A stretch of DNA of 64,000 bases from Agarivorans albus (GTDB lineage: Bacteria; Pseudomonadota; Gammaproteobacteria; Enterobacterales; Celerinatantimonadaceae). Where the stretch lies: NCBI RefSeq assembly GCF_019670105.1, contig NZ_AP023032.1, positions 2,350,972 through 2,414,971 of the forward strand, in the 5' to 3' direction. How positions within the stretch are numbered: position 1 is the first letter of the stretch; the number at the start of each line of letters is the position of its first letter. Below are positions 39,808 through 48,492 of the stretch, in pieces. The notes under the pieces are model-generated. The model did not search any database, had not been told where the DNA came from, and saw nothing but the letters and a program-made list of their open reading frames with translations. A program made the position numbers and the translations under genes.

Positions 39808-41348
39808 TATTCACCTCGCTTACGGCTACGAAGAGGAAGAACGATGCGAGCTTTACAGCCGCCTAATGAAGTTGATAAGTACTGAACGGTACCGCTGTGT
39901 TCACTCACTACTTGTTGCACAATGCTCAAACCAACACCACGACATCCGCTGTTATTACTTGGCTTGGTACTGTAGAAGGGTTCAAACACCTTTAGCTGTA
40001 ACTCCTTTTTAATGCCAGGCCCACTGTCTTCGACAGTGACTTCTATTTCTTCATCTACTAATTGGGTGCTACAAACAATTTCACGGCGTGTTTTCTTACC
40101 GTAATCGATAGCTTCTATCGCATTATCTATAAGCTGTTTTAAAGCCACTCGAATACGAGAAGGCTGGCCGGTTAATGAAGGCAAGGTACCGTTTAAACTT
40201 AGTTGCATGGTTATGCTGCGATTTAATAAACGGTCGCTGGATAACTCAGTCACTTCATGTACCAATTGATTAATGTTTACTGACTGGCTTGCCTCGTAGG
40301 GTTTACGCGGTAAGGCGCTTTCTAGTTGGGCAATTGCAGCGTGGCCTGCTTCTAAACCTGCTTGCATTGCTGCCGTTCTGGCACAACTATTTGATACCCC
40401 ACAAAACATCTGTAAGGCTGAATCAATCATATTAATTGGCCCTTGGATCTGATGAATAGCCGCATGCAACGCCTCTTGCATACTATGCAAGGCTTCCGAC
40501 TCTTCTGTGGAACGGCGCAACTCTGATAACTGTTGCTGGGCTTGGCGGCGTCGCTCCTTGGTTACTTCACTTAAAGTAATAACCAAGTAACGGCTAACTT
40601 TGGGTACAAAGTAATCATCTACCTCAGACCCACTGATATTCACAGTAGACACACAACAGCTAAACCAGCGTTTACGCTTGCCCTTACCTACTTCAACATT
40701 AAAAGTCTGTCCTTCGTTAAATAAGCCATCAACTTCCTGTTTACCTTTTAACTGATTTAAAGCAATTGCGACCGGTTCATCGCTAAAATCGCTGCGCAAG
40801 GTTTTGTAAGAAAGGTTATCTAGCACAACTTGATGACTTTGGTCGAGCAAGGCGATAGCAACAGGCGCAGTATTAAGCACTGCTTCAACCATTAACTTTT
40901 GATTAGCCGCTATAGTTTGTTGCTGATGGCGTTCACTAATATCCCGATGAACACTCATATAGTGGGTTATATTTCCTTGCTGGTTACGTAGACCGGTTAT
41001 CGATAACTCTGCAAGATAGCGTTGGCCATTTTTCTTCTTGTTAACTAAACGCCCTTGCCAACTCCCTCCGCTACTAATGCAGCCCCATAGTCCTTGGTAC
41101 ACCTCGTTTGGCGTTGTTTTATAACTAAGTAAAGAATGGTTTTTTCCTATCAAATCCTTTTGCTCGTATCCGGTGATCTCGGCGAATCGCTTATTCACAA
41201 ACATAAAGTTTGCGTTTAAATCACTTACCGACATAGCCATTGGCATTTGCTCTAACACACTAAAGCATTGCGATAGGATTTGGTTTTCACTTAATGGAGC
41301 AAGGTCTTCAAAGGCCTGCTCTAAGGTAGATTTAAGTTCATTCATCAT
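39807..41348 (-). CDS. nifL: Nitrogen fixation anti-activator NifL
   Basis: 513 residues. PAS1 (about 30-145) with RFAEITGYEQKDLIG and GGSWQGRLVNKKKNG corresponds to the FAD-binding redox sensor. PAS2 (about 155-270), a coiled coil with the H-box-like HAAIHQIQGPINMID, then a GHKL ATPase domain (DNAIEA, EDSGPGI, GVGLSIVQQV). It holds NifA inactive when oxygen or fixed nitrogen is plentiful. First of the nifL-nifA-orf unit, divergent from rnf. SD AAAGGA nine bases upstream. Confidence 0.96.
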   Translation of the reverse strand: MMNELKSTLEQAFEDLAPLSENQILSQCFSVLEQMPMAMSVSDLNANFMFVNKRFAEITGYEQKDLIGKNHSLLSYKTTPNEVYQGLWGCISSGGSWQGRLVNKKKNGQRYLAELSITGLRNQQGNITHYMSVHRDISERHQQQTIAANQKLMVEAVLNTAPVAIALLDQSHQVVLDNLSYKTLRSDFSDEPVAIALNQLKGKQEVDGLFNEGQTFNVEVGKGKRKRWFSCCVSTVNISGSEVDDYFVPKVSRYLVITLSEVTKERRRQAQQQLSELRRSTEESEALHSMQEALHAAIHQIQGPINMIDSALQMFCGVSNSCARTAAMQAGLEAGHAAIAQLESALPRKPYEASQSVNINQLVHEVTELSSDRLLNRSITMQLSLNGTLPSLTGQPSRIRVALKQLIDNAIEAIDYGKKTRREIVCSTQLVDEEIEVTVEDSGPGIKKELQLKVFEPFYSTKPSNNSGCRGVGLSIVQQVVSEHSGTVQYLSTSLGGCKARIVLPLRSRKRGE

Positions 41349-41456
41349 TCAATCAATCCTTTGCATTGCTGAGTTAATCGCTGAACATACAGCTACAATG
41401 CAAGCGGCATTCCTCCCTGCGACAGTACGTGCCACAAGGGTCGGTTGAATAAACAT

Positions 41457-41472
41457 TGTTTGATTTACAACA
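41457..41472 (+). promoter_or_regulatory. NifA upstream activator site of rnfA
   Basis: Exact TGT-N10-ACA (TGTTTGATTTACAACA), 131 bases upstream of the -24/-12 element. Confidence 0.8.
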
Positions 41473-41505
41473 ATTTTAAGTAATCTATCAGTTAAAATTG
41501 TTGTA
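41466..41505. repeat. Perfect 14-bp inverted repeat overlapping the NifA site
   Basis: TACAACAATTTTAA (41466-41479) and TTAAAATTGTTGTA (41492-41505), spacer 12 bases. The left arm includes the ACA half of the NifA site; the right arm contains a TGT that begins a degenerate TGT-N10-ACC site. Confidence 0.85.
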
Positions 41506-41603
41506 TTTGTCACCCTAAAATTGCCCTTAGAAACTCTGCCAACAAGCGACTAAAGCCCCGTATTACTCGGGTTCTTTCCCCAATATGGTTCATTTCACCA
41601 ACT

Positions 41604-41619
41604 TGGTACATGCAATGCA
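41604..41619 (+). promoter_or_regulatory. Sigma-54 promoter of rnfABCDGEH
   Basis: TGGTACATGCAATGCA has the strict GG-N10-GC spacing and differs from TGGCAC-N5-TTGCA at two positions. It lies 37 bases before the rnfA ATG, the same distance as at nifB and nifF. Confidence 0.78.
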
Positions 41620-41656
41620 GTACTACCATTAGTAGTACAACTGTGTGGAGTATTTG

Positions 41657-42235
41657 ATGGCCGACTACCTTCTCATTTTTATTAGCACTGCCGTGGTAAA
41701 CAACGTGGTGTTAGGCAAGTTTCTTGGTTTGTGTCCGTTTATGGGGGTATCAAACAAAATCGATAGCGCCTTGGGTATGGGTTTAGCAACCACCTTTGTT
41801 TTGTGCTTAGCGGCTATCGCTGCTTGGTTAATAGAAGCACTGCTACTTGCCCCCTTAGGCATTCAGGTTATGCGAATTTTGGTGCTCATTTTGGTCATCG
41901 CTGCTGTGGTTCAACTTACCGAACTGATTATTCAAAAAAATAGCCCCGAGCTTTACCAAGCCTTAGGCATATTCCTGCCCCTTATTACCACCAACTGCGC
42001 CGTGTTAGGCGTTGCCTTACTGGTAGTTCAAAACAACATGAAATTTTTACAAACCCTATGTTATGCCTTTGGTTCTGCGGCAGGTTTTAGCTTAGTGATC
42101 GTGTTATTTGCAGGCTTACGCCAACGTTTAAAGCTGGCCAAAGTACCAGCAGCGTTTGCAGGCTTACCGATAGCATTCATTACCGCAGGATTACTGTCGA
42201 TGGCTTTTTTAGGTTTTAGCGGCTTAGTGAACTAA
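41657..42235 (+). CDS. rnfA: Rnf electron transport complex subunit A
   Basis: 192 residues from ATG 41657 ([20 protein letters not shown]), which has GGAG six bases upstream; an earlier in-frame start at 41645 has no proper site. Six membrane helices, NqrE/RnfA fold, with the conserved cysteines in GLCPFMGVS and TTNCAVLG that can hold an intramembrane [2Fe-2S] cluster. The complex uses the ion gradient to reduce ferredoxin or flavodoxin for nitrogenase. Confidence 0.96.
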   Translation: MADYLLIFISTAVVNNVVLGKFLGLCPFMGVSNKIDSALGMGLATTFVLCLAAIAAWLIEALLLAPLGIQVMRILVLILVIAAVVQLTELIIQKNSPELYQALGIFLPLITTNCAVLGVALLVVQNNMKFLQTLCYAFGSAAGFSLVIVLFAGLRQRLKLAKVPAAFAGLPIAFITAGLLSMAFLGFSGLVN

Positions 42236-42247
42236 TAGGAGAAAGCC

Positions 42248-42772
42248 ATGATTTTTATATCAATCATTTTACTAATCCTACTAGGAGCAAGCCTTGGAGC
42301 GTTGCTGGGTTGGGCCTCTAAAGCACTAAAGGTAGAGGGCGATCCACGAGTTGATGAACTCGAAGCCATGCTACCCGGTGGTCAATGTGGTCAATGTGGC
42401 GAACCGGGCTGTCGTCAAGCAGCTGAAGCCATGGTTAAAGGTAATTTGGCTCCTACCAGCTGCCCGCCAGGCGGAAATGGCCTTGCAGCCAGCATAGCCA
42501 ACTTACTAGGCGTAGAAGTGAGCAACGATCCCGATGCTGTACCTGTTGTGGCTTATATAGACGAAAGCCAATGCAGCGGCTGCACTCGCTGTTTTAAAGC
42601 CTGTCCCTTTGATGCCATTGTTGGCGCCAGTAAACAGATGCACACGGTCATTAGTCAGGTTTGTACAGGTTGTCGTTTGTGTGAGAAAGCTTGCCCGCAG
42701 GGGTGTTTAAGCATGCAAGCCCAACAAGTACAGCTTAATACTTGGCAATGGCCAAAACCTCAAACGGCTTAA
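42248..42772 (+). CDS. rnfB: Rnf complex subunit B (Fe-S)
   Basis: 174 residues: one N-terminal membrane helix (about 2-22), a [4Fe-4S] domain with GGQCGQCGEPGC, and two ferredoxin clusters (CSGCTRCFKACP and CTGCRLCEKACP). RnfB is the likely electron exit or entry point to soluble ferredoxin. Twelve bases after rnfA. Confidence 0.96.
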   Translation: MIFISIILLILLGASLGALLGWASKALKVEGDPRVDELEAMLPGGQCGQCGEPGCRQAAEAMVKGNLAPTSCPPGGNGLAASIANLLGVEVSNDPDAVPVVAYIDESQCSGCTRCFKACPFDAIVGASKQMHTVISQVCTGCRLCEKACPQGCLSMQAQQVQLNTWQWPKPQTA

Positions 42773-42781
42773 GGAGTGGCT

Positions 42782-44251
42782 ATGTTTAATTTAAAACCTA
42801 AACCGTTTAGCGGTGGCGTTCACCCCAAAGGCTATAAAGAGCTTACCCAGCAACAAGACATTAGCAAAGGCTTTGTGCCTGACCGGGTGTACTTAGGTAT
42901 GCAACAGCGCAATGGCTCCATGCTGAACAGCCTCGTGGCCGTAGGTGACACGGTAGTAAAAGGCCAACTTATCGCCCGTGGTAGTAACGACATGACGGTG
43001 CCTTTACATTCACCAGTAAATGGCACTGTAGTAGACATAAAGCCCTACTTAAGTAGCCACCCATCTGGAATAAAAAGCCAGACCTTGGTCATTGCCAATA
43101 ACGGTGACAAACACTGGGGTAATGATTACCCGCCAAGCGACTACCAAAAACTTAGCCATGAACAAATTATTGAACGAGTACTCGAGGCTGGCATTGTTGG
43201 CCTAGGTGGAGCAGGTTTTCCAACCGGGATAAAGCTGCGCTTAGCCCGTAAGTCTAATGTACATACTTTGCTCATTAATGGTGGTGAATGTGAACCTTAC
43301 TTAACCTGTGATGATCGCCTTATGCGCGAACAAGCGGCCGAGATCATCGCGGGCATAAAGGTAATGGCAAAAGCCATCGGCGCAACAAACTCTATTATTG
43401 CGATTGAAGATAATAAACCAGAGGCAATTAACGCTATTAAACAAGCGAGTGATGGCTTTAGTGGGATCAGCCTTAAAATTGTGCCTAGCCTTTACCCCAT
43501 GGGCTCTGAGCGTCATTTAATTAAAGCAGTCACCGGTATTGCTATTGGTCCTGGGCAGTTAAGTACTGCTCAAGGCATATTGGTGCACAACGTCGCTACA
43601 GCTAAAGCAGTTTACCAAGCAGTGCGTTATCAGCGCCCCTTGATCGAACGCGTGATCACCGTATCAGGCGATGCTATCGAGGCTCCCGCCAATATTACCG
43701 TGCCCATTGGCAGCTTAGTATCACAAGTTATTGCAGAATGTGGCGGCCTTAAAGCCGAAGCGAAAAGGATGATTGCTGGTGGCCCAATGATGGGGCAAGT
43801 ATTGCCATCGCCCTTTGTGCCGATAGATAAAAGTGTCGGCGGACTTTTAGCCTTAAGTGAAGAGCAAATTAACCAGCGGCAAAGCCAAGACTGCGTGCGC
43901 TGTGGTAACTGCGTAAAAGTATGCCCAATGGGCTTAATGCCCTTTCAAATGGCCGCGCATAGCAATAATGATGACTGGCAAGGCGCACAAGAATTTGGCT
44001 TAGACTCCTGCCTATTGTGTGGTGCATGCAGTTACATTTGCCCTTCTAGTATTCCTCTCGTGCAGTATTTCCAGCACGCAAAATCAAACATCAACGCACA
44101 ACGTAGCATGATGCAGAAATCAAACTTAGCTCGCCAACTTACCGAGGCACGTCAACAACGCTTAGCCCGCGAAGCAGCGGCTAAAAAAGCAGCCAAAGCA
44201 GCTAAACGTAAACGCCCTGCTCGTTCTCGCAGTACTCAAGGAGAAAGCTAA
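42782..44251 (+). CDS. rnfC: Rnf complex subunit C (NADH/FMN, Fe-S)
   Basis: 489 residues from ATG 42782 with AAGGAG upstream; a GTG two codons earlier is the only alternative. NuoF-like nucleotide/FMN region with GLGGAGFPTGIKL and INGGECEPYLTCD, then two [4Fe-4S] motifs (CVRCGNCVKVCP and CLLCGACSYICP). The basic A/K-rich C-terminal tail is short, unlike the long repeat tail of E. coli RsxC. Stop overlaps rnfD (TAATG). Confidence 0.96.
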   Translation: MFNLKPKPFSGGVHPKGYKELTQQQDISKGFVPDRVYLGMQQRNGSMLNSLVAVGDTVVKGQLIARGSNDMTVPLHSPVNGTVVDIKPYLSSHPSGIKSQTLVIANNGDKHWGNDYPPSDYQKLSHEQIIERVLEAGIVGLGGAGFPTGIKLRLARKSNVHTLLINGGECEPYLTCDDRLMREQAAEIIAGIKVMAKAIGATNSIIAIEDNKPEAINAIKQASDGFSGISLKIVPSLYPMGSERHLIKAVTGIAIGPGQLSTAQGILVHNVATAKAVYQAVRYQRPLIERVITVSGDAIEAPANITVPIGSLVSQVIAECGGLKAEAKRMIAGGPMMGQVLPSPFVPIDKSVGGLLALSEEQINQRQSQDCVRCGNCVKVCPMGLMPFQMAAHSNNDDWQGAQEFGLDSCLLCGACSYICPSSIPLVQYFQHAKSNINAQRSMMQKSNLARQLTEARQQRLAREAAAKKAAKAAKRKRPARSRSTQGES

Positions 44252-45255
44252 TGGCTATAAACAACCCAATAGCAGCACCACATACCCACTCGGGCTTATC
44301 CACTACTAACATTATGTATTTGGTAGTACTTGCTCTTAGTCCGGCGGCTTTATATGGGGTATGGATTTTTGGCTTACCTGCTGCATTAGTCATTGTTAGT
44401 TGCTGCATTAGTGCATGGCTTAGTGAAGTAATTTGCCTGCAACTACAAGGTAAAAATTGGTTAAGCAGTATAGATGGTTCATCACTGCTTACCGCGCTGC
44501 TACTGGCCATGAGTTTACCTGCCAGTACCCCTTGGTGGGTGGCCAGCTTTGGTTGCATATTTGCCATCGTGATTGGTAAACATGTTTACGGCGGTCTTGG
44601 CCACAACCCTTTTAATCCCGCCATGTTAGGTCGGGTAATGCTGTTAATCTGTTTTCCAATAGAGCTGACTAACTGGCAAGCCATTAGTATCCCAAGCGTT
44701 GGTCCTGATGGCTTAATATTTAGTCAACAATGGCTAGGCATAGATGGCGTAAGCTCGGCAACCCCTCTTGCTGATTTAAATCAAATCGTTGAATGGAAGG
44801 GGCTACTGTTTGGTGAACATGCTGGCAGCTTGGGAGAAACAAGCGCCTTGTTTATAGCCTTAGGCGGGCTGTTTTTGATTTGGCGCGGCATCATTCGCCC
44901 TTATATACCCTGCGCATTGCTGCTTGGTCTAACTATTCCTGCAATAATTGCGCACTGGCTGCATCCTCAAGACTTCGCCTCGGGATTAGCACATCTGCTT
45001 TCTGGTGGAGCCATGTTAGCGGCCTTTTTCATTGCTACCGATCTTGTCACCTCACCCACTAGCCCTCGAGGCCAAATACTGTTTGGTGCTGGTTGTGGCT
45101 TTCTTATTTGGTTAATTCGTAGCTTTGGTAGCTACCCAGAAGGCGTTGCATTTGCGGTGTTAATCATGAATGCAGGTACACCAGTAATCGACCACTATTT
45201 GAGGCCAAAAATATTTGGCAGCCAATCATTATTTAAACGCAGCAAAGGAGCTTAA
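44251..45255 (+). CDS. rnfD: Rnf complex subunit D
   Basis: 334 residues, about nine membrane helices, NqrB/RnfD fold. GVSSATPLA (T171) matches the Thr that carries covalent [22 protein letters not shown] and the [13 protein letters not shown] loop are conserved. Translationally coupled to rnfC. Confidence 0.95.
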   Translation: MAINNPIAAPHTHSGLSTTNIMYLVVLALSPAALYGVWIFGLPAALVIVSCCISAWLSEVICLQLQGKNWLSSIDGSSLLTALLLAMSLPASTPWWVASFGCIFAIVIGKHVYGGLGHNPFNPAMLGRVMLLICFPIELTNWQAISIPSVGPDGLIFSQQWLGIDGVSSATPLADLNQIVEWKGLLFGEHAGSLGETSALFIALGGLFLIWRGIIRPYIPCALLLGLTIPAIIAHWLHPQDFASGLAHLLSGGAMLAAFFIATDLVTSPTSPRGQILFGAGCGFLIWLIRSFGSYPEGVAFAVLIMNAGTPVIDHYLRPKIFGSQSLFKRSKGA

Positions 45256-45257
45256 CC

Positions 45258-45872
45258 ATGACCTTACCTTGCGTTGAAAAACATATTAACAGCAGTATCT
45301 ACCAATCTATTTCGTTAGCCGTTGCTGTGGGCCTCTCTAGCGCACTGTTGTTGGGTTTAAACACAATTACAGCGCCTGTAATCGCCCAGCGTGTAAACGA
45401 AGACAAGCTGGCGGCTATCGATTTAGTCATGCCAAGTTCTTACTACCAAAATGCCTTATTAGCTACCGAGCACCCTTTTGAAGTAGAGCAGCGAAGCTAC
45501 ACCGTTTACAACGCGCTAGACCAACAAGGCCAAACCAGCGGCTACGTAGTGCAAGTTACAGCTAAAGGCTACGCTGGCCCAATTAACTTATTAGTTGGTG
45601 TAGACGCATCTCTCGCTATCTTAGGCGTTCGTGTATTAAGCCATAGCGAAACTCCCGGTCTTGGCGACAAAATTGAAGTTGCCAAACATCCTTGGATTTT
45701 GAGTTTTAACCAAAAAAGCCTGAGTAATACTTCAAAAAAGGCATGGGCCGTAAAAAAAGACGGTGGAGTGTTTGATCAATTTACCGGCGCTACCATCACG
45801 CCACGCGCAGTAGTAAACGCAGTGCATCAAGCTTTAAAGGATTTAGAGTTAAAACAGGGAGAGAAGGCATGA
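45258..45872 (+). CDS. rnfG: Rnf complex subunit G
   Basis: 204 residues. One N-terminal membrane helix and a periplasmic FMN-binding domain; [12 protein letters not shown] (T179) is the covalent FMN attachment site. [12 protein letters not shown] is the usual second motif. Overlaps rnfE by four bases. Confidence 0.96.
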   Translation: MTLPCVEKHINSSIYQSISLAVAVGLSSALLLGLNTITAPVIAQRVNEDKLAAIDLVMPSSYYQNALLATEHPFEVEQRSYTVYNALDQQGQTSGYVVQVTAKGYAGPINLLVGVDASLAILGVRVLSHSETPGLGDKIEVAKHPWILSFNQKSLSNTSKKAWAVKKDGGVFDQFTGATITPRAVVNAVHQALKDLELKQGEKA

Positions 45873-46555
45873 GTAAATACAAAAACATCATTGCCGACGG
45901 TTTATGGAATAACAATGTGGTACTTGGCCAGTGTTTAGCTCTTTGTCCGTTGTTGGCAGTAACTTCTAGCGCTACCAACGGTTTAGGCCTTGGCTTAGCA
46001 AGTTTGGTGGTGATGGTAATGGCCAACTTGATCAGCGCCCTAAGCAAAAACTATGTTAGCCGTGCGGTGCGCATCCCAATAAATATTTTGATGATAGCCA
46101 CCTTGGTTACCATTACCGATATGTTATTGAATGCTTGGGTTCATCCTCTTCATAAAGTATTAGGCCTTTTTATTCCGCTTATTGTCACCAACTGCGCCAT
46201 TTTGGGCCGAGTAGAATCCTTCGCCAGCAAACAGGCTCCAGTACCCGCAATAATAGATGGTTTCGCAATGGGCATTGGTTTTACCTGGGTATTGGTGTTT
46301 TTAGGTGGTGTACGGGAGATTATTGGCTCAGGCACCTTGTTTGCCGACGCCCACATATTGTTAGGCCCCGCTTTCAAAGCCATAGAGTTTACGATAATCC
46401 CCGATTACCGAGGGCTGCTGTTAGTAATTTTACCGCCTGGTGGATTTTTAGTTCTTGGTGGATTGCTTAGCCTGCATAGACTCATCCAGCAAAAACTAGA
46501 AAATAGAGCGAAACCAGCAGCAGTTTGCTCAGCCAAAGTTAGCGTTCAGCAATAG
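45869..46555 (+). CDS. rnfE: Rnf complex subunit E
   Basis: 228 residues, six membrane helices, NqrD/RnfE fold paired with RnfA. Cysteines in [12 protein letters not shown] and [11 protein letters not shown] are conserved. The D-G-E order after C matches nif-linked rnf clusters. Confidence 0.95.
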   Translation: MSKYKNIIADGLWNNNVVLGQCLALCPLLAVTSSATNGLGLGLASLVVMVMANLISALSKNYVSRAVRIPINILMIATLVTITDMLLNAWVHPLHKVLGLFIPLIVTNCAILGRVESFASKQAPVPAIIDGFAMGIGFTWVLVFLGGVREIIGSGTLFADAHILLGPAFKAIEFTIIPDYRGLLLVILPPGGFLVLGGLLSLHRLIQQKLENRAKPAAVCSAKVSVQQ

Positions 46556-46564
46556 GAGGTTACT

Positions 46565-46831
46565 ATGTTAGTAAGCATTGCCTACGCCACTCCTCAGCAG
46601 CAACTTTGCATTAATGTAGAAGTGGTAGAAGAAAGCAGCGTGATTAACGCCTTGCATCAATCAGGCATCTTAGATTTATGCCCAGATATACAACTGGATA
46701 AACAAAAAGTCGGAGTATTTGGAAAGTTTGTGACCTTAGAAAGTCAGTTGGTTGCAGGAGACCGAATAGAAGTTTATCGGCCTATCACATGGAAGCCCCC
46801 AATAGACGAAGATGAAGACGATGATGATTAA
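46565..46831 (+). CDS. rnfH: RnfH family protein
   Basis: 88 residues, beta-grasp (ubiquitin-like) RnfH fold: VSIAYATPQQQLC, GVFGKFVTLESQL and DRIEVYRPI are conserved. It ends in a strongly acidic tail. Function is not established; rnfH closes the nitrogen-fixation rnf operons of Rhodobacter and Azotobacter. A GGAGG site precedes it. A hairpin terminator follows. Confidence 0.93.
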   Translation: MLVSIAYATPQQQLCINVEVVEESSVINALHQSGILDLCPDIQLDKQKVGVFGKFVTLESQLVAGDRIEVYRPITWKPPIDEDEDDDD

Positions 46832-46859
46832 GCAACAGACCAGAGCCTAGTTCTAAATC

Positions 46860-46894
46860 AAATAAGCAATAAGCTAACTACTTATTGCTTATTT
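46860..46894 (+). terminator. Terminator-like hairpin after rnfH
   Basis: Perfect 14-base stem AAATAAGCAATAAG/CTTATTGCTTATTT with seven-base loop, followed by T-rich but interrupted sequence (GCTTATTTGCTTC). Confidence 0.7.
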
Positions 46895-46957
46895 GCTTAT
46901 TTGCTTCTATTCATCTGCTCGCTTCGTCTTAAAACAAACAATCTTCAACAATAGCTC

Positions 46958-46973
46958 TGTTGCATTTATAACA
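46958..46973 (+). promoter_or_regulatory. NifA upstream activator site of nifF
   Basis: Exact TGT-N10-ACA (TGTTGCATTTATAACA), 50 bases upstream of the -24/-12 promoter. Confidence 0.8.
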
Positions 46974-47023
46974 AAAACAATAAGAAAAATTAATAAGTCA
47001 TTGTAATTACGAAATATATTTAG

Positions 47024-47039
47024 TGGATTACATCTTGCA
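47024..47039 (+). promoter_or_regulatory. Sigma-54 promoter of nifF
   Basis: TGGATTACATCTTGCA: perfect -12 half (TTGCA), GG-N10-GC spacing, two mismatches in the -24 half. It lies 37 bases before the nifF ATG. Confidence 0.8.
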
Positions 47040-47076
47040 ATAAGCTATATAAGCCAGCTATTTAAGGAGTACTATC

Positions 47077-47616
47077 ATGGCAGATGTAGGAATCTTTTTT
47101 GGGACAGACACCGGAACAACACGAAAAATTGCTAAGCAAATTCATCAGCAATTAGGCGCTGATCTTAGCGACAAACCGCTTAACATTAATCGCGTTGATA
47201 TCGATACCCTAAGCAGTTACAAAATGTTAATCCTAGGCACCCCAACTTTAGGCGAAGGCCAACTACCCGGACTAGCCGCAGATTGCCAAGCAGAAAGCTG
47301 GGACGAGTTTTTACCTCAATTAGAAGTTGCAGATTTCTCCGGCATAAAAGTCGCGTTGTTTGGTTTAGGCGACCAAGTAAACTACGCTAGCGAGTTTGTA
47401 GATGGATTAGGTGAGCTTTACGACGCCATCGCAGAGACCGGGGCAGATCTCGTTGGCGAATGGCCAGCAGAGGGCTACGAGTTTGATGATTCATCAGCCT
47501 TGTTAGACAACGGTAAATTTGCAGGGCTAGTGCTAGATAACGATAACCAGAGTGAGTTACATGCAGAGCGCATGGCTGGTTGGCTAGAGCAGATAAAAGC
47601 GGAGTTTGGCGTTTAG
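47077..47616 (+). CDS. nifF: Nitrogenase-linked flavodoxin
   Basis: 179 residues. FMN phosphate loop GTDTGTTRKIA at the N-terminus, the 50s-loop GTPTLGEGQLPG and 90s-loop GLGDQVNYASEFVDG. It resembles long-chain NifF flavodoxins that give electrons to dinitrogenase reductase. Own NifA/sigma-54 promoter and own terminator, so a monocistronic nif gene. SD AAGGAG. Confidence 0.93.
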   Translation: MADVGIFFGTDTGTTRKIAKQIHQQLGADLSDKPLNINRVDIDTLSSYKMLILGTPTLGEGQLPGLAADCQAESWDEFLPQLEVADFSGIKVALFGLGDQVNYASEFVDGLGELYDAIAETGADLVGEWPAEGYEFDDSSALLDNGKFAGLVLDNDNQSELHAERMAGWLEQIKAEFGV

Positions 47617-47640
47617 CCACTTACTTTCTTATAAAAAATT

Positions 47641-47664
47641 AGAGCGCTTAAGCGCTCTTTTGTT
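47641..47664. terminator. Terminator after nifF
   Basis: Palindrome AGAGCGCTTAAGCGCTCT (47641-47658) followed by TTTGTTT; A-rich on its left, so it can also end the converging zinc-ribbon gene. Confidence 0.88.
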
Positions 47665-47671
47665 TATTGCC

Positions 47672-47908
47672 TTATTGAAACTCGTCACCTTTGTTATCTA
47701 AGGTTTTGGAACCACATTGTTGGCATACTACGTAGCGGTCTAACAAATCTAAAGAGGCGCCAACCGCACTTGCAGTACCACCAAAAAAGCCTTCCATAAA
47801 CGCTTTAAACTGTTCAGTTTTACTAGTGCCATATTTAGATGGTTTTTGCTTCATTAACTCTTTGTGATCGGTCTCTTCACCACACTTTTTACAATACAGC
47901 TTAAACAT
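47672..47908 (-). CDS. Small zinc-ribbon protein
   Basis: 78 residues. Two CxxC pairs (CKKCG near the N-terminus and CQQCG near the C-terminus) bracket a central segment with a glycine-rich, mildly hydrophobic stretch (GFFGGTASAVGASLDLLDRY). Zinc-ribbon fold likely; function unknown. Converges with nifF. Confidence 0.65.
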   Translation of the reverse strand: MFKLYCKKCGEETDHKELMKQKPSKYGTSKTEQFKAFMEGFFGGTASAVGASLDLLDRYVVCQQCGSKTLDNKGDEFQ

Positions 47909-47955
47909 ACAACGCTTCCTTGTTTAATAATAATCAGTTCTCTATGCCAGTGGTC

Positions 47956-48363
47956 TTAATCGTATTGCACACCGCGATGCTTTAACCAACCGTCTATGTG
48001 GCGACCAGCGGGATCATGATGAGTCCAATGAATCACTCCACCCTTATTGTTCCATTCGTACTCACCGAAAAACTCTACCTTATCCCCTACTCTTAAGTTT
48101 TTGAGGCCCGGGGCTAAATCGATATTGTGAGCAACCAACAGGGTTTGGCCATTGTTTAACTTAAGAATAAATCGTTGATGGCGTGACCCCTGCTCGTCAT
48201 CGGCTAATACTCTTACAACGTAACCTGAGCTATTAACCTGCAAATCACTGACTTTATTTTTAAAAGCCGAGGCGATTTGCTGCTCTCCACTTGCTAGTGC
48301 AAATAAACTAAAACACGCTAAGCTCAGCAGCACAGCGAACTGATATAAAGGTTTAAAAGACAT
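47956..48363 (-). CDS. DUF3465 family secreted protein
   Basis: 135 residues. Signal peptide 1-25 (ending ALAS). The mature part, with HQRFILKLNNGQTLLVAHNIDLAPG, GDKVEFFGEYEWNNKGGVIH and WTHHDPAGRHIDGWLKH, matches DUF3465, a small periplasmic beta-barrel (OB-like) family of unknown function. Confidence 0.85.
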   Translation of the reverse strand: MSFKPLYQFAVLLSLACFSLFALASGEQQIASAFKNKVSDLQVNSSGYVVRVLADDEQGSRHQRFILKLNNGQTLLVAHNIDLAPGLKNLRVGDKVEFFGEYEWNNKGGVIHWTHHDPAGRHIDGWLKHRGVQYD

Positions 48364-48492
48364 AGATAATCTGTTCCTAAATAAGCCAAAACACTTAGTT
48401 AATAATTAATATTGTCAATATAACTTATAAAGTTCATCAAATAACAATCACTAATTGCTAGAAATTGGCTGACTAAGTCTTGGGATTAACTA
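48364..48492. other. AT-rich spacer
   Basis: Region upstream of the DUF3465 gene, before the MITE-like element. It presumably contains that gene's promoter. No other structure seen. Confidence 0.4.

Larger units (their letters stand above)
41349..41656. other. nifL-rnfA divergent control region
   Basis: 308 bases without a gene. Contains a NifA site (41457-41472), a perfect 14-bp inverted repeat (41466-41505), a second degenerate NifA half (41499-41514) and a sigma-54 promoter for rnfA (41604-41619). For nifL only an imperfectly spaced sigma-54-like element is seen near 41418-41434. Confidence 0.75.

Noticed and set aside
41657..46831. Na+-translocating NQR instead of Rnf
   Set aside because: The gene order A-B-C-D-G-E, the ferredoxin-type RnfB and the NuoF-like RnfC with two ferredoxin clusters, plus rnfH, identify Rnf; NQR has no RnfB and contains NqrF.
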